Assembly: GCA_017471365.1 (NCBI GenBank) | Contig: JAFUUC010000015.1 | Span: forward strand, 1-35,107 | DNA length: 35,107 bases | Reading direction: 5' to 3' | From: a bacterium | GTDB taxonomy: Bacteria; Cyanobacteriota; Vampirovibrionia; Gastranaerophilales; Gastranaerophilaceae | Translations under genes and position numbers: made by a program | The notes under the pieces: model-generated | What the model was told of the DNA's origin: nothing | The model's database searches: none | Seen by the model: only the letters and a program-made list of their open reading frames with translations | Shown here: positions 21,989 to 30,756 of the stretch, piece after piece | Layout of the letters: every line of letters begins with the position of its first letter | Numbering within the stretch: position 1 is the first letter of the stretch

Positions 21989-23263
21989 ATGGGCTACGCG
22001 GTTAATTTAAATTTGAATAAATTCGCACAGTCGGCACGTTCCGTAGGCACAGGTGAAACAAACGGATCGAGCAAGACGTCCAAGTCTGCTGCTGCGAATC
22101 TGAAGAAAACAAACAGATCAACAGTAAATAAACATTTTACGCTCAATACGTCTACGGGAGGTATAGCAGCAAGGCGTTCTGTGACCGCACATACCTACGG
22201 ACGAGCGAATTATAATAATTATAGAGCATCCAATATAGGCTTGTCGGCTGATACTGTTATTAGCATGCCAAGTTATTCTCCACCTGTTGTAACTCAAACA
22301 ACAGAGGTAAAAACAGAATGGTGGGAAGATTTATTAAAAGGCGGATTTGCTCTTGCCAACACATTTTTGACAGCCAAGACTAATTCAGCAAAACTTGATG
22401 CTGCAACCGGAGCATTATCTTCTGGGGACATTCCTAGTCTTGATTCCGGACCGGCAAGCGATGCCATAGATGAAATGAATGGTGCAACCGATTCCAGCAG
22501 CTTGAGTTCTGCAATACAAAGTGCAAACGGTCAACTTCAAGCAATGAATAATAATACGCAAAAAGTTGCAGAGGCTAAGCAAAAAGCGACACAACAACAA
22601 ACAGCAGTTAATAAACAGCTTGGAGAGGCTACAAATCAATATAATTTAGCAACCCAGGAACAAGCTACAGCAAAACAAAGTATGCAGAGTGCAACAACAG
22701 CCCGAGATGCAGCATTGCAGCAAATGGAAGAAGATAATAGTGCCTGGGTACAAAGTAAACAAGCTCACAATGCAGCCCACGCCGCTACACAAAGACAAGA
22801 AGGAGTTGTAGCAAACCTTGAAGCACAATTAAGCAATACTCCAAAACAAATTCCTGACGGAAACGGCGGAATGAAAAGCAATCCGGCTTATACGCAACTG
22901 AAACAAAAACTTGAACAAGCAAAGACAGAGCTAAAAAATCTTCAAGCTAAAGAAAAAGAAGCTAAAGCCGCAATGGAAAAAGCTGAAACTACTTTAGATA
23001 AATCGAAACAAAGCTACAAAGATAACGTTGATGCATTAAATAAAGCTGAAAAGAACTTATCAAAAGCAGAAAAACAAGCTAAAACCGCTCAAGAAAATCT
23101 TGGTAAAGCAAAAGCAGCTCAAGATGAATGTAACCGTCAATTGCAAGAAATAAATCAAACAATTAGCCAGTGTAACCAATATAATACACAAAAAGCTGCT
23201 TTAGAAAAATCTATACAAGACAATCAAGCTAGACTAAAACAAATGCAGTCAGATGGTAATTAA
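21989..23263 (+). CDS. Coiled-coil protein of unknown function, Ala/Gln/Lys-rich
   Basis: 424 aa. The first ~110 residues are low-complexity and Ser/Thr/Asn-rich with many Arg (SARSVGTGETNGSSKTSKS, then RASNIGL). TEWWEDLLKGGFALANTFL (about 109-128) could be an amphipathic or membrane-contacting helix. From about 170 to 424 it is almost entirely heptad-patterned (LEQAKTELKNLQAKEKEAK, ALNKAEKNLSKAEKQAKTA), a long coiled coil. No signal peptide was recognised. A weak purine-rich SD (GAGAGAG) lies upstream. The gene stands alone between anmK and rimP. A filament, scaffold or secreted effector/adhesin are all possible; I do not recognise a family. Confidence 0.8.
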   Translation: MGYAVNLNLNKFAQSARSVGTGETNGSSKTSKSAAANLKKTNRSTVNKHFTLNTSTGGIAARRSVTAHTYGRANYNNYRASNIGLSADTVISMPSYSPPVVTQTTEVKTEWWEDLLKGGFALANTFLTAKTNSAKLDAATGALSSGDIPSLDSGPASDAIDEMNGATDSSSLSSAIQSANGQLQAMNNNTQKVAEAKQKATQQQTAVNKQLGEATNQYNLATQEQATAKQSMQSATTARDAALQQMEEDNSAWVQSKQAHNAAHAATQRQEGVVANLEAQLSNTPKQIPDGNGGMKSNPAYTQLKQKLEQAKTELKNLQAKEKEAKAAMEKAETTLDKSKQSYKDNVDALNKAEKNLSKAEKQAKTAQENLGKAKAAQDECNRQLQEINQTISQCNQYNTQKAALEKSIQDNQARLKQMQSDGN

Positions 23264-23310
23264 AAAAATATTACATAAATATTTACAAATACTTTACTTT
23301 CAAAAATATG

Positions 23311-23316
23311 TATAAT
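23311..23316 (+). promoter_or_regulatory. -10 box of rimP-nusA
   Basis: TATAAT preceded by TG; start expected near 23323. No clear -35 was found. It gives an ~80-nt leader that contains the hairpin at 23351-23377 before rimP. Confidence 0.55.
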
Positions 23317-23350
23317 AGAATTAAGTCATAAAAGCAGTATTGCTAGTCAA

Positions 23351-23377
23351 AAAAGAACGGCTTCGCCGTTCTTTTTT
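23351..23377 (+). terminator. Intrinsic terminator in the rimP-nusA leader
   Basis: AAAAGAACGG and its complement flank CTTCG and end in a run of six T. The stem is perfect and GC-capped. It lies about 30 nt after the predicted start site and 29 bp before the rimP ATG at 23406, with the SD AGGAAGG after it. It could end the upstream coiled-coil gene's transcript or act as an attenuator of the nusA operon. Confidence 0.8.
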
Positions 23378-23405
23378 CATTAAAGTTAGGAAGGTCGGTG
23401 ATCAA

Positions 23406-23888
23406 ATGAAACAAGATATTAATAGATTGGAAATATTGGAAACAATTACACCGTTAATAGAAAACACGGCTATGCGTTACAATTTAATTCCAATTGAAAT
23501 TGATTTTTCAAAAGAGAATCACCGCTGGTTTTTGAGGATATTTTTATATTCAAAAGAACGAGAAATTACCCTTGATGACTGTGAAAACGTAACAAGAAGC
23601 CTTGAAAACTTTTTAGACGAGTTAATCCCTGTCAAATATTATTTAGAAGTTTCATCTCCGGGTTTGGAACGAAAATTCAAATCTGAAAAAGAATTTATAA
23701 TATTTAAAGGAAGAAGAATAAGTCTAAAACTTAGAGAACCACTTGAAGGAGAAAGCGAAAAAATTTTTAAAGGAGAAATCCTTGACTATGATTTAAATGA
23801 GGGTTTAACGTTCCTTCGATTTGAAGATGGTTCTGAACTTCAAATACCACGTGAAAATATTCAATCAGCAAAATTATATATTGATTAA
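23406..23888 (+). CDS. rimP: Ribosome maturation factor RimP
   Basis: 160 aa from the ATG at 23406, which has AGGAAGG upstream; a longer frame (23340) would read through the terminator hairpin. Two-domain RimP: the N-terminal alpha/beta domain includes LRIFLYSKEREITLDDCENVTRSL and the YYLEVSSPGLER motif, and a C-terminal Sm-like barrel follows (RRISLKLREPL, GEILDYD, QIPRENIQSAKL). RimP binds the 30S subunit during assembly. It is followed 23 bp later by nusA, the widely conserved rimP-nusA order. infB and ylxR, which usually follow, are absent here. Confidence 0.96.
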   Translation: MKQDINRLEILETITPLIENTAMRYNLIPIEIDFSKENHRWFLRIFLYSKEREITLDDCENVTRSLENFLDELIPVKYYLEVSSPGLERKFKSEKEFIIFKGRRISLKLREPLEGESEKIFKGEILDYDLNEGLTFLRFEDGSELQIPRENIQSAKLYID

Positions 23889-23911
23889 AAGCAAGATAAG
23901 GAGAAAATAAA

Positions 23912-25165
23912 ATGATTAAAATTGGAGCAGGAAATTTAAATGAAGTTTTCGAAGAATTGGAAAAAGAAAAAGGTATATCCAGAGAAGTAATTGTGTCTTC
24001 TCTTTGTGATGCAATGGTTGCAGCATATAAAAAACACCTTAGAGTTAAAGAATTAACAAATGTTGAAGCAATTTTAGACGAACAATCAGGTGAAATCGGG
24101 ATTTTCAAAGGCAAGGTTGTTGTTGATTCTGTTGAAGATGAAGAAAATGAAATTTCGCTTGCAGAAGCAAAAGAAATTGATGAGGATGTTGAGCTTGGTG
24201 ATGAAGTAAGACTTGAAGTTACACCTGATCAATTCGGAAGAATTGCAGCTCAAGCTGCTAACCAGGTTCTTACTCAAAGAATAAGAGAAGCAGAAAGAAA
24301 CCTTGTACTTAATGAATTTTTAGATAAAAAAGGTACACTCATAACCGGCATCATTCAAAAGGTTGACGATAGGAGAAATGTTATTGTTAACATTGGAAAA
24401 ATTGATGCTATAATGCCAAAACGTGAACAAATTCCTGGAGAATATTACAAACCCGGAAACAGAATAAGAGTATTTGTATTAAACGTAAAAGAAACAACAA
24501 GACTTCCACAGGTAATCGTTTCTCATGCACATCCTGAGATAGTTAGAGAATTGTTTGAACTCGAAGTTCCTGAAATTGAGGACGGAATTGTTGAAATCAA
24601 ATCAATTTCACGTGAAGCTGGATACCGAACAAAAATTGCTGTTTGGTCAAATGATCCTGAAGTTGATTCAGTTGGTGCTTGCATAGGACCAAGAGGAAGT
24701 CGTATTCAGACTATAGTTTCCGAACTTAAGAATGAAAAAATTGATATAGTAAGATATTCTTTAGATCCGGTTGAATATATCGTTAATGCACTTTCTCCTG
24801 CAAGAGTTGTATCTGTTGACATTATGGCAGATGATGAATTTGCTCACGAAGCACTTGTTGTTGTACCGGATGATCAATTGAGTCTTGCTATTGGACGTGA
24901 AGGACAAAATGTAAGACTTGCTCACAAATTGACAAATTGGAAAATAGACATCAAATCAGCTTCTCAAATGGAACAGGCTGAAAGTCAAGCAATTGAACAA
25001 TCTTCAGAATATCAAGATGAAGCAATTTATGAAGAAGCAGTTGAAAATGTTGTTGACGAAGACGAACTTCAACAAGAAATTGAAGAAGAAATGAACCAAA
25101 GTGCAATCGATGAAGAAGATTTGCAGGTTGAAGATGAAATAGAAGAAGTTGCAGAAGAAGAATAA
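23912..25165 (+). CDS. nusA: Transcription termination/antitermination factor NusA
   Basis: 417 aa. The N-terminal RNA polymerase-binding domain (about 1-125) is followed by an S1 domain (about 130-195: GTLITGIIQKVDDRRNVIV, then KIDAIMPKREQIPGE). Two KH domains come next, with GACIGPRGSRIQTIVSEL (KH1) and LAIGREGQNVRLAHKLTNW (KH2). A long Glu-rich acidic tail (about 350-417) replaces the C-terminal acidic repeats found in proteobacteria. NusA modulates pausing, intrinsic termination and antitermination. SD AAGGAG precedes the ATG. It may regulate its own operon through the leader terminator (see findings). It ends 7 bp from a convergent gene. Confidence 0.97.
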   Translation: MIKIGAGNLNEVFEELEKEKGISREVIVSSLCDAMVAAYKKHLRVKELTNVEAILDEQSGEIGIFKGKVVVDSVEDEENEISLAEAKEIDEDVELGDEVRLEVTPDQFGRIAAQAANQVLTQRIREAERNLVLNEFLDKKGTLITGIIQKVDDRRNVIVNIGKIDAIMPKREQIPGEYYKPGNRIRVFVLNVKETTRLPQVIVSHAHPEIVRELFELEVPEIEDGIVEIKSISREAGYRTKIAVWSNDPEVDSVGACIGPRGSRIQTIVSELKNEKIDIVRYSLDPVEYIVNALSPARVVSVDIMADDEFAHEALVVVPDDQLSLAIGREGQNVRLAHKLTNWKIDIKSASQMEQAESQAIEQSSEYQDEAIYEEAVENVVDEDELQQEIEEEMNQSAIDEEDLQVEDEIEEVAEEE

Positions 25166-25172
25166 ACTTTTT

Positions 25173-25841
25173 CTATACCAAACCTTCTTTTATAGCCTTA
25201 ACAGCGGCTTGGGTTCTATCATCAACAAGTAATTTTTGTATAATATTACAGACATGAGCTTTAGCTGTATGCGACGAGATAGTCAGTTCTTCTGCTATCT
25301 CGTTGTTTGATTTCCCGTCTACAACAAGCTTTAGAACTTCATATTCTCGCTGAGTAAGATCAGCATGCTGCTGCCTAAACATAGCACGCGACATTTGACG
25401 TTGAGGAACAAGACCCTTATTTTTTTCTCTTAATATTGGCACTGCAAGAGGATCAATCCACATTGCACCTTGCTGTATTGTGGTAATAATCATTTTCAGG
25501 ATATCAGTGTTTATATCTTTCATTACATAAGCACAGGCTCCGGATTCCAAAGCTTCAATTACTTCTTGTTCACTTAAATGAGATGTTAGCATTATAATTT
25601 TTGCATTAGAATTAAGTTCAAGAATTTTTTTTGCAGCTTCTATACCACTGATATCCGGAAGTCCTATATCCATAAGTATTACATCCGGATGAGTTGATTT
25701 AAATTTTTCAATAGCATCTTTACCGTTCTGGGCTTCTGATGTAACTTCTAAACCATCTTGTTCTTCAAATAATGATTTAAGACCAACTCTCATTAATTTA
25801 TGATCTTCAACCAAAAGTAATTTTATATCAGAATTTATCAT
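25173..25841 (-). CDS. NarL/LuxR-family response regulator
   Basis: 222 aa. An intact receiver (about 6-122) has the acidic pair in LLLVEDHKLM, phospho-acceptor Asp58 (VILMDIGLPD), the Thr switch (IIMLTSH) and Lys near 108 (AYVMKDI). A short linker follows (PQRQMSRAMFRQQ). The C-terminal LuxR-type HTH (about 158-222) has LTQREYEVLKLVVDGKSNNE and ISSHTAKAHVCNIIQKLLV. It should be a phosphorylation-activated transcription regulator. No histidine kinase is adjacent. SD AAAGGAG precedes the ATG. The gene is convergent with nusA and divergent from nadB; control of nadB-nadC is possible but unproven. Confidence 0.94.
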   Translation of the reverse strand: MINSDIKLLLVEDHKLMRVGLKSLFEEQDGLEVTSEAQNGKDAIEKFKSTHPDVILMDIGLPDISGIEAAKKILELNSNAKIIMLTSHLSEQEVIEALESGACAYVMKDINTDILKMIITTIQQGAMWIDPLAVPILREKNKGLVPQRQMSRAMFRQQHADLTQREYEVLKLVVDGKSNNEIAEELTISSHTAKAHVCNIIQKLLVDDRTQAAVKAIKEGLV

Positions 25842-26001
25842 ATCTGCTCCTTTAGTCGTTTTATTATAGTTTTTTTTTCTTTACGAAAAAAAGCAAGTTA
25901 TGTTTATTTTTAAGAGTAATTATTTTGTTTAATTGTTTTTAAATTTTAATTTTAATAAAAATTTAATAGCTAAACCAATCTGTTTGTTATATCTTGTTTT
26001 T

Positions 26002-27594
26002 ATGAAGACCTCCAAATATTCAGCAGTTATTATAGGAAGCGGAATTGCAGGATTATATTCTGCTTTAAAAATTGCTCAACAATCGGATTTGAAAGGCAGA
26101 ATATTAATAATAACCAAGTCGCAATTACAGGACAGTAATTCTTATTATGCACAGGGAGGAATGGTTGCTGTTCTAAAAGAAAATATTAAGGATTCCGTTG
26201 AATCGCATATTTCTGACACTTTGAAGGCTGGTGCTGGATTAAGTGAATTAAATACTGTTAAATTTATAAGTGAAAATTCAGATTCGGTTGTACGTGATTT
26301 ACTAAATTTTGGGGTGAATTTTGACAAAGATGAAAACGGAAATTTTACTTTAACAAAAGAAGCAGCTCACAGTGTTAATCGAATTTTACATTCTGGGGGA
26401 GATGCTACAGGCAGGGAAATAGAAATTGCTCTTTGTCATTCTGTTAAAAAAGATCAAAATATAGATATTTATGAAAACACCATGGCTGTTGAATTACTTG
26501 TAAATAAAAGTAATGAATGTGGTGGTGTAATTGTTTTCAATACAATCACGGGCAAATATGAAACAATTTATGCAAATGCGGTAATACTTGCAACCGGTGG
26601 AATTGGTCAATTGTATAAATACACCACAAACCCTGTCGGAGCAACAGGTGATGGACTCGCAATTGCGTATAGAGCCGGTGCGAAACTTAGAGATATGGAA
26701 TTTGTACAGTTTCACCCTACGGCACTTGCAATTGACGATCCGCAAAATCATAACAGATTTTTAATCAGTGAAGCGGTACGAGGAGAAGGTGCAAAGCTAT
26801 GTAATGAACTTGGCATAGAATTTATGCAAAAATATGACGAACGCAAAGAACTCGCACCCAGAGATATTGTCGCAAGATCAATATTCAAACAAATGCAAGA
26901 AACTGATTCATCAAATGTATATTTAAATGCAACTGTTATAGGGAAAGAAAAAGTTTTAAATCGATTTCCTACAATTGCAAAAAAATGTTTAAGCTGTGGA
27001 ATTGATATAACAAAGGACTTTATACCTGTTGCTCCGGCGGCACATTATTTTATGGGAGGTGTTGAAACAAATTTGAAAGGAGAAACTTCTATAAAATATC
27101 TTTATGCTATCGGAGAAGTATCCTCGACAGGCTTGCACGGAGCCAACAGATTAGCAAGCAACTCTTTACTTGAATGTGTTGTTTGTGCATACCAGACAGC
27201 AAAAGCTATTGATTTGTCAAATGAAATTTCCGGTGATTTTGAAAACATAATTTCTAAGTATAAATTCGACAATTCATTTTCAATTCAAGATTTGACCGAA
27301 TTAAAAACGAGATTAAAAAATCTTATGTGGGAAAACGTTGGTATTTTTCGTTCAGATGAAACATTGCATAATGCTTTAAAAGTTTTAACACAGATTCGGC
27401 AGGATTTTATTGAACAGTATAATTCAAAAGAAGAATATGAATTTCAGAATATGCTTACAGTTGCAGAATTAATAATTCGCAGTGCATTGAAAAGAAAAGA
27501 ATCTCGCGGAGCTCATTATCGTCTGGATTATCTGGGGAAAAATGAAAAAGCATTACATAGTTATGTACAAAAAGAAGGAGAATTGTTGTGCTAA
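26002..27594 (+). CDS. nadB: L-aspartate oxidase NadB
   Basis: 530 aa from the ATG at 26002; the frame continues upstream to 25933 but those residues are hydrophobic filler before the FAD motif. The FAD-binding IIGSGIAGLYSAL (residues 10-22), SYYAQGGMVAVL, HSGGDATGREIE, the MEFVQFHPTAL substrate loop, RDIVARSIF, HYFMGGVETN and HGANRLASNSLLECVV identify the succinate dehydrogenase/NadB flavoprotein family. It oxidises aspartate to iminoaspartate, the first step of de novo NAD synthesis; in anaerobes fumarate can be the acceptor. nadC overlaps by 7 bp; nadA is not in the window. An extended -10 (TGT TATATC) lies eight bases upstream and no SD is seen. Confidence 0.96.
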   Translation: MKTSKYSAVIIGSGIAGLYSALKIAQQSDLKGRILIITKSQLQDSNSYYAQGGMVAVLKENIKDSVESHISDTLKAGAGLSELNTVKFISENSDSVVRDLLNFGVNFDKDENGNFTLTKEAAHSVNRILHSGGDATGREIEIALCHSVKKDQNIDIYENTMAVELLVNKSNECGGVIVFNTITGKYETIYANAVILATGGIGQLYKYTTNPVGATGDGLAIAYRAGAKLRDMEFVQFHPTALAIDDPQNHNRFLISEAVRGEGAKLCNELGIEFMQKYDERKELAPRDIVARSIFKQMQETDSSNVYLNATVIGKEKVLNRFPTIAKKCLSCGIDITKDFIPVAPAAHYFMGGVETNLKGETSIKYLYAIGEVSSTGLHGANRLASNSLLECVVCAYQTAKAIDLSNEISGDFENIISKYKFDNSFSIQDLTELKTRLKNLMWENVGIFRSDETLHNALKVLTQIRQDFIEQYNSKEEYEFQNMLTVAELIIRSALKRKESRGAHYRLDYLGKNEKALHSYVQKEGELLC

Positions 27595-28418
27595 CAAATT
27601 TTTATATAGAAGATCACATAAAATCCGCATTGCAAGAAGATATAGGTTTTGGTGATGTCACAACTGAAAGCATTGTTACAGAAAATAAAATATTTAATGC
27701 AAAGTTAACATCACGTTGTAATGGTGTTATTTGTGGTTTAGAAGTTTTTAAAACTGTATTCAAAATTTTGTCAGACAAAGTTAATGTTGAACTTTTATTC
27801 AGAGATGGCGATGAAATAAAAAAAGGTGACGTTTTGGCAAAGCTTTCAGGTCCGGGGAAATATTTACTTTTAGGAGAAAGAGTTGCACTTAACTATATCC
27901 AACGTATGAGCGGAATTGCAACAGAAACTCGCAAATATAAAAATGCAATTGGAAATTTACCTTGCAAAATTGTAGATACCCGAAAAACAACTCCCAACTT
28001 TAGAGCGTTTGAAAAATATGCTGTAAAAATAGGAGGAGGAGCTATACACAGATTTAATCTTTCTGATTGTGCAATGATTAAGGACAATCATATTCAGGTT
28101 GCTGGTTCTGTTACAAATGCAATTAAATTGGTCAAGGCAAATCTTTCGCACGCACACAAAGTTGAACTTGAATGTGATACTATCGAACAAATAAAAGAAG
28201 CTTTGCCTCTTGGCGTAGATATTATTATGCTTGATAATATGACTTTTGAACAAATGAAAGAAGCAGTTCAACTTATTGACCATAGAGCCATTGTTGAAGC
28301 AAGCGGTAATGTAACTCTTGATACCGTAAAACAAATTGCCGAATGCGGTGTAGATATAATTTCATCAAGTGCAATTGTTGCAAAAGCTCCTACTCTTGAT
28401 CTTGGTCTTGATATGTAA
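27588..28418 (+). CDS. nadC: Quinolinate phosphoribosyltransferase NadC
   Basis: 276 aa, start GTG within the nadB 3' end (7 bp overlap; GGAG upstream inside nadB). Motifs: LQEDIGFGDVTTESI at the N-terminus, ERVALNYIQRMSGIAT, DTRKTTPNFR (active-site Arg/Lys; the usual TPGLR is varied to TPNFR), KYAVKIGGGAIHRFNLSD, MIKDNHI, VELECD, MLDNM and EASGNVTLDT. It converts quinolinate and PRPP to nicotinate mononucleotide with CO2 release. It forms an operon with nadB. It ends 2 bp from the stop of the convergent GH57 gene. Confidence 0.96.
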   Translation: MLTNFYIEDHIKSALQEDIGFGDVTTESIVTENKIFNAKLTSRCNGVICGLEVFKTVFKILSDKVNVELLFRDGDEIKKGDVLAKLSGPGKYLLLGERVALNYIQRMSGIATETRKYKNAIGNLPCKIVDTRKTTPNFRAFEKYAVKIGGGAIHRFNLSDCAMIKDNHIQVAGSVTNAIKLVKANLSHAHKVELECDTIEQIKEALPLGVDIIMLDNMTFEQMKEAVQLIDHRAIVEASGNVTLDTVKQIAECGVDIISSSAIVAKAPTLDLGLDM

Positions 28419-28420
28419 AA

Positions 28421-30682
28421 TTATTTCAACACCGGAACAGGACGGGTTATTGAAAGAAGCATTTCGTTAGGGATGTAAAAGTCTGTCATACCAAAATTAG
28501 CATTTATAAACAGAAATTCTAACGTTTCTCCACTCTCAATTTCTAAAATATCAAAAGGAATTTTTAGATCTAGAACATCTTTATATGCTGTTTGAATTGT
28601 TTTCGGACTTTCAAGAACCCACATATCACCCGGAATTGCTTTTACTATACGCATAAACCTCAATTCGTCGTCCCTTATTGCAACTTGAATTTCATTATGG
28701 AATTTTTCCAAAGCAATCGGAGTAACATTTTGTGTCTTATTAATTAGACGAACCGGAGAAAGAGGTTGAGTATGACCATATTTTCTTAAATAAATATACA
28801 TTTGAAAAGTACGTTGTCTCATACTTAAGTCATTTTTAATATATTTATTGAGATGAAATTTTAAATACAAATTATCATTATCATATCCAAAACGGATTTT
28901 TTCAAACAACTTTGACTCTCTCAAAACAGGTCCATCAGGAATTTCAATACATCCTGCATCATTCCATACACTATCACCTTCACTAACATCCAAACCGTCC
29001 AGTATCGGAGAAATCATATCTCTAGGATAATTTGAAGGCTGAGAAGGCGAAATATTTGTTAAAGGTTCTTCCAAATAATCCGGAACATCCAAATCTAAAT
29101 ACTTATAAATGTTTTGCAAATGAGTTCTAAAAATAAAATCAAAAAGATTATCCCGTCCGGAGTAATTTGGTTCACCATACCACCAAAACCAGTCACTACC
29201 TTCACAAATAAACAATTCTCTGCGGGCAAGTTCAATGTTAGGATTTAATGGCTCCCTTTTTACAAACTCAGAAAAATCATGACGAACACGTTTCAGGTAT
29301 GTCCAAGCAAGATCTTTAACCGGTTCATTTATCCAGAGTTTAAAATTTCGATTTGAACTTGATGCCATTGATACCTTATTCAAATTCTTATGCTCATCAA
29401 TTTTTTCAAGGTAATCACTAATCAAAACTGTTTCCAATGTTTCATCGTTAGTTATAAGTTGGTATAAAGTCTCCAAAAAGAGATTTCCATCATCTTGATA
29501 ATTTTCCCAACAATTCTCCCCATCCATTGCAATAGTAAGCAAATGATCTTTATCAGGAGAAGATAAAATCTTACTTTGTATAACTTTTATCCTGTCATAC
29601 AAATCATTAGCAGTAGCAACAGGATCATGATGAGAATATTCAAAACTTATCAAGTTATGAATTGTCGAATCGCGGAAAATCAACTTAACACCGGAATTTT
29701 TATCCTTATATGATTTTAAAAGATGATAAGGATCCTCTAAATAACCTTTAAAATCATGAATAAATTCAAAGTTAATTGAATTTGAAAGAACTGTCTCGTC
29801 AGAAATTGACCATTCAACTCCGAGACTTGCAAACATATTTAGCGTTTTAGGACTCACACACTGTTCAGAAGCCCAAACACCTTTGGGACGCTTTCCAAAA
29901 ATTTCTTCTACACGATCCAAAGCTTCTTTTGTTTGAATTTTTGCATCAAGTTCGGTTTTCAAACTTTGAAGTTCATCTTCTGGAGAGGCATTCTTCCTAA
30001 TACTTTTATAATCAAGTAAAACAGGTAAAATCGGATGATAATATGGGCTTGTTGTTACTTCAATTTTATTTGCTTTAACAAATTTTTTAATAGTAGGAAT
30101 GATTTTTTTTATGATTTCGCGATGAATTTCAATAATTCTTATTCTATCTTCAAGAGAATAGTGCTTCCCCTGTTTAACAAGACGTTTCAAATCTCGGTTT
30201 GAACCTCTAAACGACGGATCAATCCATGCCAAATTGAACAAAGCCATAATATCCGAATATTCCTGATTAGAGAATATATCCGTATTTTCTGTACCTTCCT
30301 CCTGAACAATTCTATATAAACGATGATATTCAGGATTTGGCAAAATCATTGTCTGATAATTCGCATCAAAAAAGTTGTTTAAGATAAATATTTTATCTTC
30401 GTGACTAAGATTTTCTTCAGGAGTAACCGTCAAACGAGAATGGATATCATGTGCGTTGTTATCTGCATAATTTATAATTGAATCCAATAAAACCGGAACA
30501 AAATCAAAATTAAGTTTCAGCCGGTCAAATTTTTTAACCCAAAGTACCATATCAAGATAATCTTTTACCGAATGCAATCTTACCCACGGCATAAGATAAT
30601 CACTGTTAGGCGTAAGCTTGTACACCGGTTGGTGCATGTGCCAGTAGAATGCTATCGAGAGTTTTTTAGTTTGACTCATCAT
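28421..30682 (-). CDS. Glycoside hydrolase family 57 amylase/glucanotransferase-type enzyme
   Basis: 753 aa. The catalytic barrel has the GH57 conserved regions: HMHQPVY (His15, His17), a GVWASEQCVS region holding the nucleophile Glu273, WSISDET, and AMDGENCWE with acid Asp387. The C-terminal third (about 560-750: WNDAGCIEIPDG, RFGYDNDNLYLKFHL) resembles a beta-sandwich carbohydrate-binding or DOMON-like domain found on GH57 amylopullulanase-type proteins. No signal peptide, so action on intracellular glycogen or maltodextrins is likely. Substrate specificity (alpha-amylase, amylopullulanase, 4-alpha-glucanotransferase) cannot be told by eye. SD AAAGGAG lies 12 bases before the first ATG. Confidence 0.9.
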   Translation of the reverse strand: MMSQTKKLSIAFYWHMHQPVYKLTPNSDYLMPWVRLHSVKDYLDMVLWVKKFDRLKLNFDFVPVLLDSIINYADNNAHDIHSRLTVTPEENLSHEDKIFILNNFFDANYQTMILPNPEYHRLYRIVQEEGTENTDIFSNQEYSDIMALFNLAWIDPSFRGSNRDLKRLVKQGKHYSLEDRIRIIEIHREIIKKIIPTIKKFVKANKIEVTTSPYYHPILPVLLDYKSIRKNASPEDELQSLKTELDAKIQTKEALDRVEEIFGKRPKGVWASEQCVSPKTLNMFASLGVEWSISDETVLSNSINFEFIHDFKGYLEDPYHLLKSYKDKNSGVKLIFRDSTIHNLISFEYSHHDPVATANDLYDRIKVIQSKILSSPDKDHLLTIAMDGENCWENYQDDGNLFLETLYQLITNDETLETVLISDYLEKIDEHKNLNKVSMASSSNRNFKLWINEPVKDLAWTYLKRVRHDFSEFVKREPLNPNIELARRELFICEGSDWFWWYGEPNYSGRDNLFDFIFRTHLQNIYKYLDLDVPDYLEEPLTNISPSQPSNYPRDMISPILDGLDVSEGDSVWNDAGCIEIPDGPVLRESKLFEKIRFGYDNDNLYLKFHLNKYIKNDLSMRQRTFQMYIYLRKYGHTQPLSPVRLINKTQNVTPIALEKFHNEIQVAIRDDELRFMRIVKAIPGDMWVLESPKTIQTAYKDVLDLKIPFDILEIESGETLEFLFINANFGMTDFYIPNEMLLSITRPVPVLK

Positions 30683-30756
30683 GCTAAAACTTAACTCCTT
30701 TACGATAACATCCTACCACAAATGTGCAATTATTTCACTTTATCAACTATAATACT

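Noticed and set aside
23340-23405. N-terminal extension of RimP
   Set aside because: The extension reads through a terminator hairpin; the ATG at 23406 follows an SD and gives the normal family length.
25933-26001. N-terminal extension of NadB
   Set aside because: The FAD motif should lie about 10 residues from the start, which the ATG at 26002 provides; the extension is AT-rich promoter DNA.
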